DNA of 64,000 nucleotides, taken from CBDBBY01 sp965205055. Its GTDB lineage: Bacteria > Pseudomonadota > Alphaproteobacteria > Rhodobacterales > Rhodobacteraceae. The notes below the pieces were generated by a model that was given only the letters and a program-made list of their open reading frames with translations, was not told where the DNA came from and searched no databases. Below are positions 51,296-61,240 of the stretch, piece after piece. How positions within the stretch are numbered: the first letter of the stretch is position 1; every line of letters begins with the position of its first letter. The stretch spans positions 2,666,001 to 2,730,000 of the forward strand of contig OZ242030.1 in the NCBI GenBank assembly GCA_965205055.1, read 5' to 3'. The position numbers and the translations under genes were made by a program.

Positions 51296-52963
51296 CTAGC
51301 TGGAATCCTTGTCCCTCAGCGCCGCGCCCAGAATATCGCCGAGCGAAGCGCCGGAGTCGGAAGATCCGTACTGTTCGACAGCCTCCTTCGCCTCCGTGAT
51401 TTCCCGGGCCTTGATGGAAAATCCCAGCTTGCGGGCCGCCGTGTCGATATTGACCACCCGAACATCCACGAGGTCTCCGGCATTGAATCTTTCAGGCCGC
51501 TGTTCGGAACGCTCCCTGCTTAGATCGGACCTCTTGATGAATGCCTTGATTCCCTTGTACTCGACCTCGATTCCGCCATCTTCAATCGATGCGATCGTGA
51601 CGGAAACGGTGCTTCCGCGCTTCAATCCCGATGTTGCGGAAATGAAAGGATCCGTGGTCAGCCCCTTCACCGAGAGGGCGATCCGCTCTTTCTCGGCGTC
51701 GATCTCCTGAACGACGACATCCACCGTGTCGCCTTTCTTGTAGTCTTTCATGGCTTCCTCGCCGGAGCGATCCCAGCTGAGGTCCGAAAGATGGATCATT
51801 CCGTCGATTTCGAATTCCAATCCGACGAACAAGCCGAAATCCGTAATGTTCCTGACTTGGCCGCTCAGCCTGTCTCCGGCCTTGAATTTGTCCGCAAACT
51901 GCTCCCACGGATTCCGCATGGTCTGCTTCAGGCCCAGAGATACGCGCCGCTTGGCCACATCTATGTCGAGCACCAGAACTTCAACTTCCTGCGAAGTGGA
52001 CACGATCTTGCCGGGATGGATGTTCTTTTTGGTCCAGGACATTTCAGACACGTGGACCAGCCCTTCGACTCCGGCCTCCAGCTCCACGAACGCTCCGTAT
52101 TCGGTGATGTTCGTCACGACACCCGTATGCTTCGTGCCGATGGGGAACTTCGTCTCGACCTGGAGCCAAGGATCCTCTTGAAGCTGCTTGATGCCGAGAG
52201 AAATCCGGTGCGTTTCCCGATTGACCTTGACGACCTGGACGTTGATGGTTTCCCCGATGGTCAGGATTTCGTTCGGGTGATGCACGCGCCTCCAAGCCAT
52301 GTCCGTCACATGCAGCAGCCCGTCGACCCCTCCGAGATCGACGAAAGCGCCGTAATCGGTAATGTTCTTCACTATTCCTTCGACCACGTCGCCTTCCTTG
52401 AGGCGTCCGATGATCTCGGCCCGCTGCTCCGCTCTGCTCTCTTCAAGGATCGCGCGTCTCGAAACGACTATGTTGTTGCGCTTCCGATCCATCTTTATGA
52501 TCTGGAACGGCTGCTTCATGCCCATCAGCGGTCCGGGGTCCCGGACCGGGCGGACGTCGACTTGGGATCCGGGCAAAAACGCGATCGCCCCGCCGAGATC
52601 GACGGTGAACCCTCCCTTGACCCGGTTGAACATCGAGCCGTCGACTCTGCCGTCTTCCAAATACGCCTTCTCGAGACGGTCCCAAGCTTCTTCGCGGCGC
52701 GCCTTGTCGCGGGAGATGACCGCCTCGCCTCTGCCGTCCTCCACGCGGTCCAAGTAGACTTCGACGACATCTCCTATGTCGACCTCTTCCATGGCGCCGG
52801 GACCCGAAAACTCCTTGAGGTCGACGCGACCTTCCATCTTGTGGCCAATATCGACGATCGCTTGGCCGGATTCGATGGCGATGACTTTTCCGCCTACCAC
52901 GCTGCCTTCAGCGGGCACCCCGGCCTCGAAGCTTTGTTCCAAGAGGGCTTCGAATTCCTCCAT
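51296..52963 (-). CDS. rpsA: 30S ribosomal protein S1
   Basis: A 555-residue protein with six S1 repeats. The first two are ribosome-binding repeats, then come three canonical RNA-binding copies (VKNITDYGAFVDLGGVDG, VTNITEYGAFVELEAGVEG, VRNITDFGLFVGLEFEIDG) and a divergent sixth. It helps mRNAs with weak ribosome sites bind the 30S subunit. The ATG (MEEFEALLEQ) matches family N termini; a TTG six codons earlier with GGGAG upstream is possible. It follows cmk, the usual order. Confidence 0.96.
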   Translation of the reverse strand: MEEFEALLEQSFEAGVPAEGSVVGGKVIAIESGQAIVDIGHKMEGRVDLKEFSGPGAMEEVDIGDVVEVYLDRVEDGRGEAVISRDKARREEAWDRLEKAYLEDGRVDGSMFNRVKGGFTVDLGGAIAFLPGSQVDVRPVRDPGPLMGMKQPFQIIKMDRKRNNIVVSRRAILEESRAEQRAEIIGRLKEGDVVEGIVKNITDYGAFVDLGGVDGLLHVTDMAWRRVHHPNEILTIGETINVQVVKVNRETHRISLGIKQLQEDPWLQVETKFPIGTKHTGVVTNITEYGAFVELEAGVEGLVHVSEMSWTKKNIHPGKIVSTSQEVEVLVLDIDVAKRRVSLGLKQTMRNPWEQFADKFKAGDRLSGQVRNITDFGLFVGLEFEIDGMIHLSDLSWDRSGEEAMKDYKKGDTVDVVVQEIDAEKERIALSVKGLTTDPFISATSGLKRGSTVSVTIASIEDGGIEVEYKGIKAFIKRSDLSRERSEQRPERFNAGDLVDVRVVNIDTAARKLGFSIKAREITEAKEAVEQYGSSDSGASLGDILGAALRDKDSS

Positions 52964-53079
52964 TGTTGCGGTTGCAGGCAAAACAGTGCGCTCCCAAAAT
53001 CCTAACGCCCAAGTCGGGCGGCTCCAGTCTCAGGCTGCGGTTCGGCATGAACTCTGCAGCATACGAAACCGACGCCGGT

Positions 53080-53721
53080 TCAATTTGCTTGACCAGCGAC
53101 GATTCGCTTCTCAATTGCAGTGACTGCTTTTGTCACCGCGAGGTCTATAGTCAATTCCGACGTGTCAAGCAATACAGCATCGTCCGCCCGGCGAAGCGCG
53201 GCGCACCGCCGACTGGAGTCGCGTTCATCCCGGCTTTGCAAATCCTTGAGAACGTCGGACAGAGTCATCTCCTCGCCTGCCTCCAGCAGCTCCTTGTGCC
53301 GCCGACGAGCGCGGACGCATTCATTCGCGGTCACGAACAGTTTGACTTCGGCGCGCGGGCAGACGACGGTCCCGATGTCGCGCCCGTCCAAGACCGCGCC
53401 GCCTTTCCGTTCCGCGAATCCGCGCTGAAACCCGATCAGCGCATCACGAAGCTCCGGCATGGCGGCCACCCTCGACGCTTCGCGCGAGACCGCCGGCGTG
53501 CGCAATCCGGACGCAGACAGGTCTTCGATCATGATCGATCGGGCGATCGCGGCGGCATTCTCGTCCGACGCCGCTTTGTCCGCATCCAAGAGCTTTTTGG
53601 CCACGACTCGATACAGCAGTCCCGTATCCAAGTATGCGAAACCGAATTTGTCGGATACCGCTTGCGCGATGGTGCCTTTGCCAGATGCGGCCGGACCGTC
53701 GATCGCGACGGTGAATCGCAT
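53080..53721 (-). CDS. cmk: cytidylate kinase
   Basis: A 213-residue nucleoside monophosphate kinase. The P-loop is DGPAASGKGTIAQAVS, CMP-binding residues lie in YLDTGLLYR and LDGRDIGTVV, and the lid has SRDERDSSRR. It phosphorylates CMP and dCMP. It is divergent from aroA, separated by 162 bases, and is followed by rpsA after 116 bases. Confidence 0.96.
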   Translation of the reverse strand: MRFTVAIDGPAASGKGTIAQAVSDKFGFAYLDTGLLYRVVAKKLLDADKAASDENAAAIARSIMIEDLSASGLRTPAVSREASRVAAMPELRDALIGFQRGFAERKGGAVLDGRDIGTVVCPRAEVKLFVTANECVRARRRHKELLEAGEEMTLSDVLKDLQSRDERDSSRRCAALRRADDAVLLDTSELTIDLAVTKAVTAIEKRIVAGQAN

Positions 53722-53883
53722 TTCATTGCCCCCAAAAACCGGTGTTCTGAGTCATTAGCCGTGTTGCCAACCCGCTGCAATCGGCGCTCCGCGCACGCTG
53801 CGCCGACATGCGGCGAAAGGTTGGACAATCAAACCAAGCTCAAATATTGGCACGGGCTTGAATGCAGCCGGATTTGGGAAGCG

Positions 53884-55224
53884 ATGCGAACTCACCCGCC
53901 GATCAAGATGATTTCTTCGCCAGGCCATCCGCTCAGGGGCGCAATCGGCATTCCCGGAGACAAATCGATTTCCCACAGGGCGCTGATTCTAGCCGCCTTG
54001 TCCGCAGGCGAAACGCGAACGACAGGGCTGCTTGAAGCCGACGACGTGCTTGCGACCGCGAAAGCGGTCGAACGGTTCGGCGCGACTGTCGAAAGAAGCG
54101 CCCCGGGCGAGTGGAGCATTCACGGCGTCGGAACCGGCGGTTTCGCCGAACCTGACGATGTCATCGACTGCGGCAACTCCGGAACCGGCGTCCGCCTGCT
54201 CATGGGCGCGATGGCGACGACCGAAATCGCCGCTACATTCACCGGAGACAGTTCGCTACGGTCCCGGCCTATGGGACGGATCACCAATCCGCTCGGCGAA
54301 TTCGGCGCCAGATGCGAGGGGCGCGCGGGCGGACGGCTGCCCATAACCGTGCTGGGACCGCGGGAAGCCCTCCCCATCACCCATCGGCCGAGCGTTCCTT
54401 CAGCTCAGGTCAAGTCCGCGATATTGCTTGCGGGCTTGAACGCGCTCGGCAGCACGACAGTGTTCGAGGCATCGACAACGAGGGACCATACTGAACGAAT
54501 GCTCTCTGCCTTCGGGGCAGACATAGCCGTAGAGCCCGACGGCCGCGGTCAAGCCGTCACCGTGAAGGGATATGCCGAATTGAAGCCGCAGACTGTCGCA
54601 GTGCCTGGCGATCCGTCGTCGGCGGCCTTTCCGGTCGCCGCCGCAATCCTCGCCGAGGGATCGGAAATTTGCGTGCGCGGCGTCGGGGTCAATCCCACGC
54701 GAACAGGGCTGTTCGACACGCTGAAGGAAATGGGCGCTGCCCTCGAATTCGAAAATTGCCGGATCGAAGGAGGCGAGCCGGTTGTAGACATTGCGGTGCG
54801 GCACTCTCAGCTCAAAGGCGTTGAAGTCCCCCCTGAACGGGCGCCTTCAATGATCGACGAATACCCGATTCTCTCTGCCATCGCCGCTTTCGCCGAGGGC
54901 GATACGATCATGCGAGGCGTCAAAGAGCTTCGGGTCAAGGAATCCGACCGGATCGCCGCGATGGCGCGCGGGCTGGAAGCCTGCGGCGTGAATGTCGACG
55001 AGGATGAAGATACTTTCGTGGTTCGCGGCGGTCGCGGCGTTCCCGGAGGCGCGACATGCCGCTCCTTTTTCGACCACCGGATCGCCATGAGCTTACTTTG
55101 TCTGGGGCTGGCGTCCGACAAGCCGGTCGCGATCGACGACGGAACGCCAATCGCGACCAGTTTCCCAACCTTCAAAAAGCTGATGACAAGCTTGGGCGCA
55201 GACATTTCGACGGAAGCTGCCTGA
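53884..55224 (+). CDS. aroA: 3-phosphoshikimate 1-carboxyvinyltransferase (EPSP synthase)
   Basis: A 446-residue two-domain enzyme of the shikimate pathway. It has IGIPGDKSISHRALILAALS, DCGNSGTGVRLLMGAM, the SLRSRPMGR substrate loop and KESDRIAAMARGL. The sequence style is of the class II type common in alphaproteobacteria. The ATG at 53884 is used; another at 53908 would remove eight poorly conserved residues. It ends convergently with trmB. Confidence 0.96.
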   Translation: MRTHPPIKMISSPGHPLRGAIGIPGDKSISHRALILAALSAGETRTTGLLEADDVLATAKAVERFGATVERSAPGEWSIHGVGTGGFAEPDDVIDCGNSGTGVRLLMGAMATTEIAATFTGDSSLRSRPMGRITNPLGEFGARCEGRAGGRLPITVLGPREALPITHRPSVPSAQVKSAILLAGLNALGSTTVFEASTTRDHTERMLSAFGADIAVEPDGRGQAVTVKGYAELKPQTVAVPGDPSSAAFPVAAAILAEGSEICVRGVGVNPTRTGLFDTLKEMGAALEFENCRIEGGEPVVDIAVRHSQLKGVEVPPERAPSMIDEYPILSAIAAFAEGDTIMRGVKELRVKESDRIAAMARGLEACGVNVDEDEDTFVVRGGRGVPGGATCRSFFDHRIAMSLLCLGLASDKPVAIDDGTPIATSFPTFKKLMTSLGADISTEAA

Positions 55225-55264
55225 GGCACGGCATTCGGAAGGCGAAACGGAGCGAAATTTCCAT

Positions 55265-56017
55265 TCATCCTGAATCCTGCTCCGCTGCTTCCGAACTGGA
55301 TTCCTCACAAGTCCGAATGAACGTCATGTAGATCGGCGTCCTTCCGTTCGCGACGGCTTTCTTTTCATACCTGGTGGGCAGCCATCCTTCCCAAGGCCGC
55401 GCCCAGTCGCGACGCCGACGCGCCGTCCATTCGAACAGGCCGTCCTTCGGCACCTGCTCCATCGTCTGCCTCGCATAATCCGGCACGTCCGTCGCGATCC
55501 TGAATTCAGCGCCGCAATCCAGCACGCGCGCCAAGGGCCGCAAGAATTCAGGCGTGACGAACCGCCTTCTGTGATGTCGCTTCTTCGGCCACGGATCCGG
55601 ATACAGCAGATATGCCGAGCGGATCGACGCATCCGGCAGGATATCCAGCACGTCCCGGACGTCTCCGGGGTAAATCCGAATATTGCCCGTTCCTCGGACG
55701 CGGATTTTCGCCAGCAACGACGCGACTCCGCTGATGAAGGGCTCGCATCCGATAAAGCCGATTTCGGGACGTGAGTCGGCGATTCGGATCAGATGCTCTC
55801 CCGAGCCGAAACCGATTTCGAGGCGGAACTCGTCTTTTTCGCCGAACTGCCGCTCCAGCTCGACCGGGGCGCAATCGGGGTTTCCGCCTGCCGAGGCTCC
55901 TTGGAACAGATATCTTGGAAGATCGGTGTCCAGCAGCGCGGCCCGGCTTGGCTTGAGCCGCTTGCCGCGACGCCTTCCGTAAAGATTTCGAGGCGCGGCT
56001 GGCCGGGAAGGCGTCAT
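55265..56017 (-). CDS. trmB: tRNA (guanine-N7)-methyltransferase
   Basis: A 250-residue SAM-dependent enzyme. The SAM motif is LEIGFGSGEHLIRIA, the catalytic region is LYPDPWPKKRHHRRRF, and TRYEKKA lies near the C terminus. It makes m7G46 in tRNA variable loops. The ATG at 56017 gives the usual length; the frame is open upstream without similarity. It follows metK, as in other alphaproteobacteria. Confidence 0.95.
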   Translation of the reverse strand: MTPSRPAAPRNLYGRRRGKRLKPSRAALLDTDLPRYLFQGASAGGNPDCAPVELERQFGEKDEFRLEIGFGSGEHLIRIADSRPEIGFIGCEPFISGVASLLAKIRVRGTGNIRIYPGDVRDVLDILPDASIRSAYLLYPDPWPKKRHHRRRFVTPEFLRPLARVLDCGAEFRIATDVPDYARQTMEQVPKDGLFEWTARRRRDWARPWEGWLPTRYEKKAVANGRTPIYMTFIRTCEESSSEAAEQDSG

Positions 56018-56054
56018 TCCCGAATTGCCGGAAGGAAACGAAGCGGCCGGAATT

Positions 56055-57221
56055 TCAAACCAGCGACAGCAACCGGTCCGCCAGATCAAGCTTTTCCCAA
56101 GTGAATCCGCCCGCTTCGTTCGGCTCGCGGCCGAAATGCCCGTAAGCTGCGGTTTTCTGGTATATCGGACGGCTGAGCTTCAGGTGGTTTCGGATTCCCC
56201 TCGGCGTCAGGTCCATCGCCGATTTGACTGCCTTCAGGATGGATTTGACCGGCACCGACTCGGTGCCGTAGGTTTCCACAAATACCGAAAGCGGTTCGGC
56301 CACTCCGATCGCGTACGAGATCTGGATGCAGCAGCGCCGCGCCAGTCCGGCCTTGACGACGTTTTTCGCAAGGTAGCGAGCGGCATAGGCCCCGGATCGA
56401 TCAACCTTGGTCGGATCCTTGCCCGAAAAGGCGCCGCCGCCGTGCGGCGCAGCGCCGCCGTAGGTATCCACGATTATCTTGCGACCGGTAAGCCCGCAAT
56501 CGCCGTCCGGGCCTCCGATGACGAATTTGCCGGTCGGATTGACAAGCCATTTCATTGACGGGCTGATCAACTCGCCGGGCAAAGATTCAAGCACGTAAGG
56601 CTTCACGATCTCCTTGATGTCGTCAGAGCCGAGATTCTCGTCGAAATGCTGGACCGACAGCACGACCGAAGCCACCTCCACCGGACGGCCATCCGCATAG
56701 CGGAAGGTGAATTGCGATTTCGCATCCGGGCCCAAGCGGGTTTCGGAACCGTCCTTCCTGGCCTGCGCCAATTTCCGCAGCACCTTGTGCGCGCAGAGTA
56801 TGGGGGCCGGCATGAATTCAGCCGTCTCATCCACTGCGTAGCCGAACATCATGCCTTGGTCGCCGGCGCCTTCGCCTGCTTCTTCGGTTCCGTCGACGCC
56901 CTGAGCAATATCGCTGGACTGTTCGTGAAGATAGTTCTGGACTTCCATATTGCGCCAATGGAAGCCGTCCTGCTCGTATCCGATGTCCTTGACGCACTCC
57001 CTTGCGATCTCTTCAATCCTTCCGGATACCGCCTCCGGCCCCCTGACCTCTCCGGCGACGACGACCCGATTTGTGGTCGCCAGAACTTCGCAGGCGACCC
57101 TGCAGCCCGGATCTTCGCTCAAATATGCGTCAACGACGGCGTCCGATATCCGGTCGCAAACTTTGTCGGGGTGGCCCTCCGACACGGATTCGGATGTGAA
57201 TTCGTAGTTTTCCGGCAGCAT
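56055..57221 (-). CDS. metK: S-adenosylmethionine synthetase
   Basis: A 388-residue enzyme making SAM from ATP and methionine. Motifs are ESVSEGHPDKVCDRISDAV, GAGDQGMMFGYA, GGPDGDCGLTGRKIIVDTYG and GGGAFSGKDPTKVDRSGAYA. The start MLPENYEFTSESVSEGHPDK is the family N terminus. The frame stays open a further 36 codons upstream, but that extension is not conserved. The XRE-type regulator gene often found between lnt and metK is absent. The 86-base gap to lnt shows no riboswitch that I can recognise. Confidence 0.97.
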   Translation of the reverse strand: MLPENYEFTSESVSEGHPDKVCDRISDAVVDAYLSEDPGCRVACEVLATTNRVVVAGEVRGPEAVSGRIEEIARECVKDIGYEQDGFHWRNMEVQNYLHEQSSDIAQGVDGTEEAGEGAGDQGMMFGYAVDETAEFMPAPILCAHKVLRKLAQARKDGSETRLGPDAKSQFTFRYADGRPVEVASVVLSVQHFDENLGSDDIKEIVKPYVLESLPGELISPSMKWLVNPTGKFVIGGPDGDCGLTGRKIIVDTYGGAAPHGGGAFSGKDPTKVDRSGAYAARYLAKNVVKAGLARRCCIQISYAIGVAEPLSVFVETYGTESVPVKSILKAVKSAMDLTPRGIRNHLKLSRPIYQKTAAYGHFGREPNEAGGFTWEKLDLADRLLSLV

Positions 57222-57307
57222 CGCAATCGCTCCAGCCAATTGGGCGCCGGTCAGGCGGAAATTCGCATGGGCGCAGCGTTCGGAGTTACCAACAGGCGTT
57301 TCGAGGG

Positions 57308-58819
57308 TCAACGCTGAATTCGCCGCCAACCGAGCATCGCCAGGATTGAGAGCAGAACAACAGCGATCGGCAGGTCGCCGACCTTGCTGTAGAGAGTCGG
57401 CGGCTCCGGCGCGGGCAGCAAGGAATCGACTGCGCCCTGCATTCCGAGCGGAAGCCTTGCGATCACCCTTCCGCGTCCGTCCACAACCGCCGATATGCCG
57501 GTGTTCGCAGACCGCAACAACGGCAAGCCGAGCTCAATCGATCTCATTCTCGCTTGCGCGAAGTGCTGTTGCGGTCCTGCAAATGTCCCGAACCAGCCGT
57601 CGTTGGTGATCTGCAGCATCCCGCGAGGACGGGATTCCGTTCGGATTTCCCTTGGAAAGATCGCTTCGTAGCAAATTAGCGCGAGCATGCTTCCAATTGC
57701 CGGGCCCACGTTCAGCGCCGCCGGCCCTGTCCCCGGGCTGAATCCCCCGCCTTCGTCGGCGGCGAGGCCGTTGAACCCCAGATCGGACAACAGGCCGCCG
57801 AACGGCACATATTCGCCGAACGGCACCAAGTGGTGCTTGTCGTAGACGCCGATCAGCTCTCCCTCCGGATTCAACGCAATCATGCTGTTGTAGAACCGAC
57901 CGGCTTCGTGCCGCCTTACCCCTGTCGCGATGTAAGCTCCGCTCGCGGACGCGGCCATTTCCGGAAAACGCTTTCGAGCGTCCTTGAGCAAATCGGTAAC
58001 CGCGGTTTCCGGCCAAATTACGAGATCGACGGGAGCGTCGGAAGGCCGGGAACTCAGGCTCAGCAAACGCTGGAAAAATTCTTCCGACATCGCGGCGTTC
58101 CATTTTTCCGCCTGCGGCACGTTCGGCTGCACAAGCCGGACGCGCGCTTGATCGGCGTGCTCGACATCGCCCGAAGCAAGCCTCCACGACCCGGCGGCCC
58201 AGATGACGGATATCCCCGCTGCGGCAATGGTCGCCCCGACCCATGGTTTCCGGGCAAGGAACGGCGAAAAGGCCGCCAATGCAGTCAGAAACGTCAAACC
58301 GTGCGGACCGACGACCGCCAACGCCTGAGCCACCGGCGCATCCGACCAGACGTATGAAGGAAGCGCCCAAGGAAACCCTGTGAGCAGTTCTTCACGCAGC
58401 ATCCCGACCGCCGCAATGCACCCCGCGAGCGCAAGGGCGCGGCTTCCGGGGCCGATTCCCAATTTCCACGCGGTCCAGAAACCGGCGCCCCAGAATGCGC
58501 CGAATCCGGCGGCTGCGAAAAAGATCGCGAAAGGCGCCATCCATCCGTCCCTTTCCGGAAACACCATGAACGGCTCGACGATCCAAATGAGCGAAACGGC
58601 AAAATATCCGACGCCGAAAAGCCAGCCGACCTTGACGGCATCAATTTGCTTCCTGCAATTGACCAAGGCGAAACAGCCGGCGGCGAATGCGGCAATCGTG
58701 GCCAGCGGCCACGAAACGGGCGGATGCCCGAGTCCTCCCAATGCTCCCAGCGCAACAAGCACAGCCGAACCGCGCCAACCTTTGGCGGACAGCGCACTCA
58801 TGGCGCTTGCGGGATTCAT
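57308..58819 (-). CDS. lnt: apolipoprotein N-acyltransferase
   Basis: A 503-residue inner-membrane enzyme. About seven N-terminal membrane helices are followed by a periplasmic nitrilase-fold domain. The catalytic Glu is in VIWPETAVTD, the Lys in YDKHHLVPFGEYVPFG and the Cys in ALICYEAIFP. It adds the third acyl chain to lipoproteins, and the gene at the right edge of the window encodes one such substrate. It follows corC by 5 bases. Confidence 0.95.
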   Translation of the reverse strand: MNPASAMSALSAKGWRGSAVLVALGALGGLGHPPVSWPLATIAAFAAGCFALVNCRKQIDAVKVGWLFGVGYFAVSLIWIVEPFMVFPERDGWMAPFAIFFAAAGFGAFWGAGFWTAWKLGIGPGSRALALAGCIAAVGMLREELLTGFPWALPSYVWSDAPVAQALAVVGPHGLTFLTALAAFSPFLARKPWVGATIAAAGISVIWAAGSWRLASGDVEHADQARVRLVQPNVPQAEKWNAAMSEEFFQRLLSLSSRPSDAPVDLVIWPETAVTDLLKDARKRFPEMAASASGAYIATGVRRHEAGRFYNSMIALNPEGELIGVYDKHHLVPFGEYVPFGGLLSDLGFNGLAADEGGGFSPGTGPAALNVGPAIGSMLALICYEAIFPREIRTESRPRGMLQITNDGWFGTFAGPQQHFAQARMRSIELGLPLLRSANTGISAVVDGRGRVIARLPLGMQGAVDSLLPAPEPPTLYSKVGDLPIAVVLLSILAMLGWRRIQR

Positions 58820-58824
58820 CTGCG

Positions 58825-59736
58825 TCAGGACTTCTGCGAAGTACCAATCCTGATGCGGAGCTGGTGTATGCGCCTCGGATCCGCGTCTACGATCTCGATT
58901 TCCAGACCGGACGGATGAGATACCACCTCGCCGCGCACCGGAACCCGACCTGCCAGCATGTTCACCAATCCCCCCAGCGAGTCAAATTCGTCCTCGTCGT
59001 CCTTTAAAACCAGTTCTTTCGAAACCAACTTTTCGAACTCGACGAGCGGCGTCGCGGCACGGCACAAGTAAACGCCGGGCGCCTCTTCAATGCACGGGTC
59101 ATCGTCTTTCACAATGTCGTGCTCATCCTCGATGTCGCCGAAAACTTGCTCGAACAAGTCCTCGATCGTGACCAAGCCGTCGACGCCGCCGTACTCGTCG
59201 ATGACCAGCGCCATGTGCTTCCGCTCTGCCTGCATCTTCTGCAGCAGCACCTTGATCGGCATCGAAGGCGGCACGTAGAGCAATCCGCGAAGCATGTCAT
59301 TCAGGTTGAACGGTTCGTTCGAGGCGCTGAAACCATGTTTGAGCGCCAAGTCTTTCAGATGGATCAGGCCGCAAGGAGTATCGAGAGAGTTCGAGAACAC
59401 GGGCAGCCTCGAGAGTCCCTTTTCGCGGAAAACTTCCACGAGCTCGTGGAGGCCTATGTCGATCGGGACCGCGACAATATCGCTCTTGACGAGAGCGACG
59501 TCCTCAACCGGGCGTTCAAGCACGCTTTCCGGAATGGCGAATTGAACGAGCCCGTCCGCGACAGCGCTGCCTGCGTCGCCATTCACGGCTTCCGTGCTTT
59601 TTCGACTGTCCTGGAAAAAATTGTCGATCCATCGACCGAAGCGTCTTTGCGGTTTTTCCTGTGGATTCAGACTGCTCGAATTCACATTTTGCGCGCCCCG
59701 CGCCGCGGTAGGGGAGCCCTCTGATGAACTTTCCAT
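58825..59736 (-). CDS. corC: CBS-pair transporter-associated protein CorC/HlyC family
   Basis: A 303-residue cytoplasmic protein. Two CBS domains occupy about residues 75-205 (VPIDIGLHELVEVFREKGLSRLPVF; KVLLQKMQAERKHMALVIDEYGG), followed by GLVTIEDLFEQVFGDI and a C-terminal CorC_HlyC domain. The family is linked to magnesium and cobalt efflux and to membrane integrity. It lies between ybeY and lnt, the standard order. Confidence 0.92.
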   Translation of the reverse strand: MESSSEGSPTAARGAQNVNSSSLNPQEKPQRRFGRWIDNFFQDSRKSTEAVNGDAGSAVADGLVQFAIPESVLERPVEDVALVKSDIVAVPIDIGLHELVEVFREKGLSRLPVFSNSLDTPCGLIHLKDLALKHGFSASNEPFNLNDMLRGLLYVPPSMPIKVLLQKMQAERKHMALVIDEYGGVDGLVTIEDLFEQVFGDIEDEHDIVKDDDPCIEEAPGVYLCRAATPLVEFEKLVSKELVLKDDEDEFDSLGGLVNMLAGRVPVRGEVVSHPSGLEIEIVDADPRRIHQLRIRIGTSQKS

Positions 59737-59775
59737 TTTCCTTTCCGTTCGCGATCCGCTTTCGCGGTTTTGCGT

Positions 59776-60267
59776 CTATCTACAATATGGGTTCGGAATG
59801 CCTAGCGAGGCAAGTACCCGGATCTCCATATCTTCCATTTCCGATGCTTCTTGATCGCGGTCATGATCGTATCCGAGGAGGTGAAGACAGCCGTGAACAA
59901 GCAAATGGGAGATGTGGTCCGCAAGCTCGATGCGCGCTTCGTCCGCTTCGCGGCGGCAGGTTTCCCATGAAACAGCGATGTTTCCCAAGCTTTCCTCTCC
60001 GGCAGCGGAACCGCCGCCGGCATGCGACGGCCATGCGAGCACATTCGTAGGGGAAGACACCTGCCTGAAGGCTGAATTCAGTCCCTCCATGCGAACGTCG
60101 TCGCAAGCGAGGACGGCGATTTCATGGCCGCCGCGCTCCGGAGCGGCATGACGAACGGTCGCGGCACATGCGCGATTCGCGAGTTCCGCGAATCCGATCA
60201 CTTCCCATCGCGAATCTTCCACGATCGCCTCCACCAATCCGGGGCCGCTCTCAAGATCCTGAATCAT
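59776..60267 (-). CDS. ybeY: endoribonuclease YbeY (16S rRNA maturation)
   Basis: A 163-residue zinc-dependent RNase. The metal site H-x3-H-x5-H appears in VHGCLHLLGYDH, and the earlier TNVLAWPSH segment is a variant of the family's TDVLSFP. It trims 16S rRNA 3' ends and takes part in ribosome quality control. It overlaps the end of phoH by 17 bases, so the two are coupled. Confidence 0.94.
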   Translation of the reverse strand: MIQDLESGPGLVEAIVEDSRWEVIGFAELANRACAATVRHAAPERGGHEIAVLACDDVRMEGLNSAFRQVSSPTNVLAWPSHAGGGSAAGEESLGNIAVSWETCRREADEARIELADHISHLLVHGCLHLLGYDHDRDQEASEMEDMEIRVLASLGIPNPYCR

Positions 60268-61240
60268 AAGCGCTGATTATTCTGCCCACGAGGGCATTCC
60301 TGACCACATCCTTCGACGAGAAGGAGCAAAAGGAGATGTCCTTGATGCCGTTAAGTTTCGCTTGCGCTTCGACAAGCCCTGATTTGACCCCTCGCGGAAG
60401 GTCGATCTGCGTGACGTCGCCCGTGATCGCCATCCTGGAGCCGACGCCCAGCCGCGTGAGGAACATCTTCATCTGCAGCTTGGACGCGTTCTGGGCTTCG
60501 TCGAGAACGATGAACGAGGAAGACAGCGTCCGTCCTCTCATGAATGCGAGCGGCGCGATTTCGATCCTGCGCTCTTCAAGCAGACGTTCAACCTGTTTTG
60601 CGTGAAGGAACGAATACAAAGCGTCGTAAAGCGGCCTCATGTAGGGGTCGATCTTGTCTTTCATGTCTCCCGGCAAAAATCCCAGCCGTTCCCCCGCTTC
60701 CACTGCAGGGCGCGACAGCACAATGCGGTCGACCTTGCCTGCAAGGTACATCGAAACGCCCACGGCGACGGCGAGGTAAGTCTTGCCCGTGCCTGCAGGG
60801 CCAATTCCGAACACCATCGTCTCATCCTGCAGGGCCTTCACGAACTTGGTTTGGGACGGCGTCCACGTCTCTACGACTTTGCGCCTCGTCTCGATCTCAA
60901 TCCCGCCATTCGGCCGTTCTTCTCCGCGATGCAAATCCTGTTCGGCGCCGTTCGCAAACTGCGCTCCGAAACGAATCGCCGCATCAATGTCGTACGGCCC
61001 GATGTTCCGACCGTTTTCGAGCTTCGCGTAAAGGCTCTTCAACGCGTCGTCGCCCGCAGCGCACTTGGAGCTGTCGCCAATCAGAACAAGCCTGTTGCCC
61101 CGACGGGCGATTTGAATGCCCAAACCAGACTCGATCTGCACAAGATTTTGGTCGTTCGCGCCGCAAAGCGCTATCAAATGTCGGTTGTCCGGGAATTCGA
61201 CCAAGGTTTCACCGGATCCGCCTGAAGGGCTTAAAGCCAA
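60251..61240 (-). CDS. phoH: PhoH family P-loop protein
   Basis: About 329 residues with Walker A GPAGTGKTYLAVAVG, Walker B SFIVLDEAQNAS and the PhoH signatures RPAVEAGERLGFLPGDM and TGDVTQIDLPRG. It is an ATPase or RNA helicase-like protein associated with YbeY. No ATG lies near the conserved start. The TTG at 61240 has GGAG 6-7 bases upstream and is chosen here; another TTG at 61309 would add 23 residues. It follows miaB in the standard order but after an unusually long gap of about 500 bases. Confidence 0.9.
   Translation of the reverse strand: MALSPSGGSGETLVEFPDNRHLIALCGANDQNLVQIESGLGIQIARRGNRLVLIGDSSKCAAGDDALKSLYAKLENGRNIGPYDIDAAIRFGAQFANGAEQDLHRGEERPNGGIEIETRRKVVETWTPSQTKFVKALQDETMVFGIGPAGTGKTYLAVAVGVSMYLAGKVDRIVLSRPAVEAGERLGFLPGDMKDKIDPYMRPLYDALYSFLHAKQVERLLEERRIEIAPLAFMRGRTLSSSFIVLDEAQNASKLQMKMFLTRLGVGSRMAITGDVTQIDLPRGVKSGLVEAQAKLNGIKDISFCSFSSKDVVRNALVGRIISAYDSGS

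Noticed and set aside
57222..57307. SAM-responsive riboswitch upstream of metK.
   Set aside because: The 86-base leader was read for SAM-II and SAM/SAH-like elements. No recognisable core sequence or pseudoknot pattern was seen.
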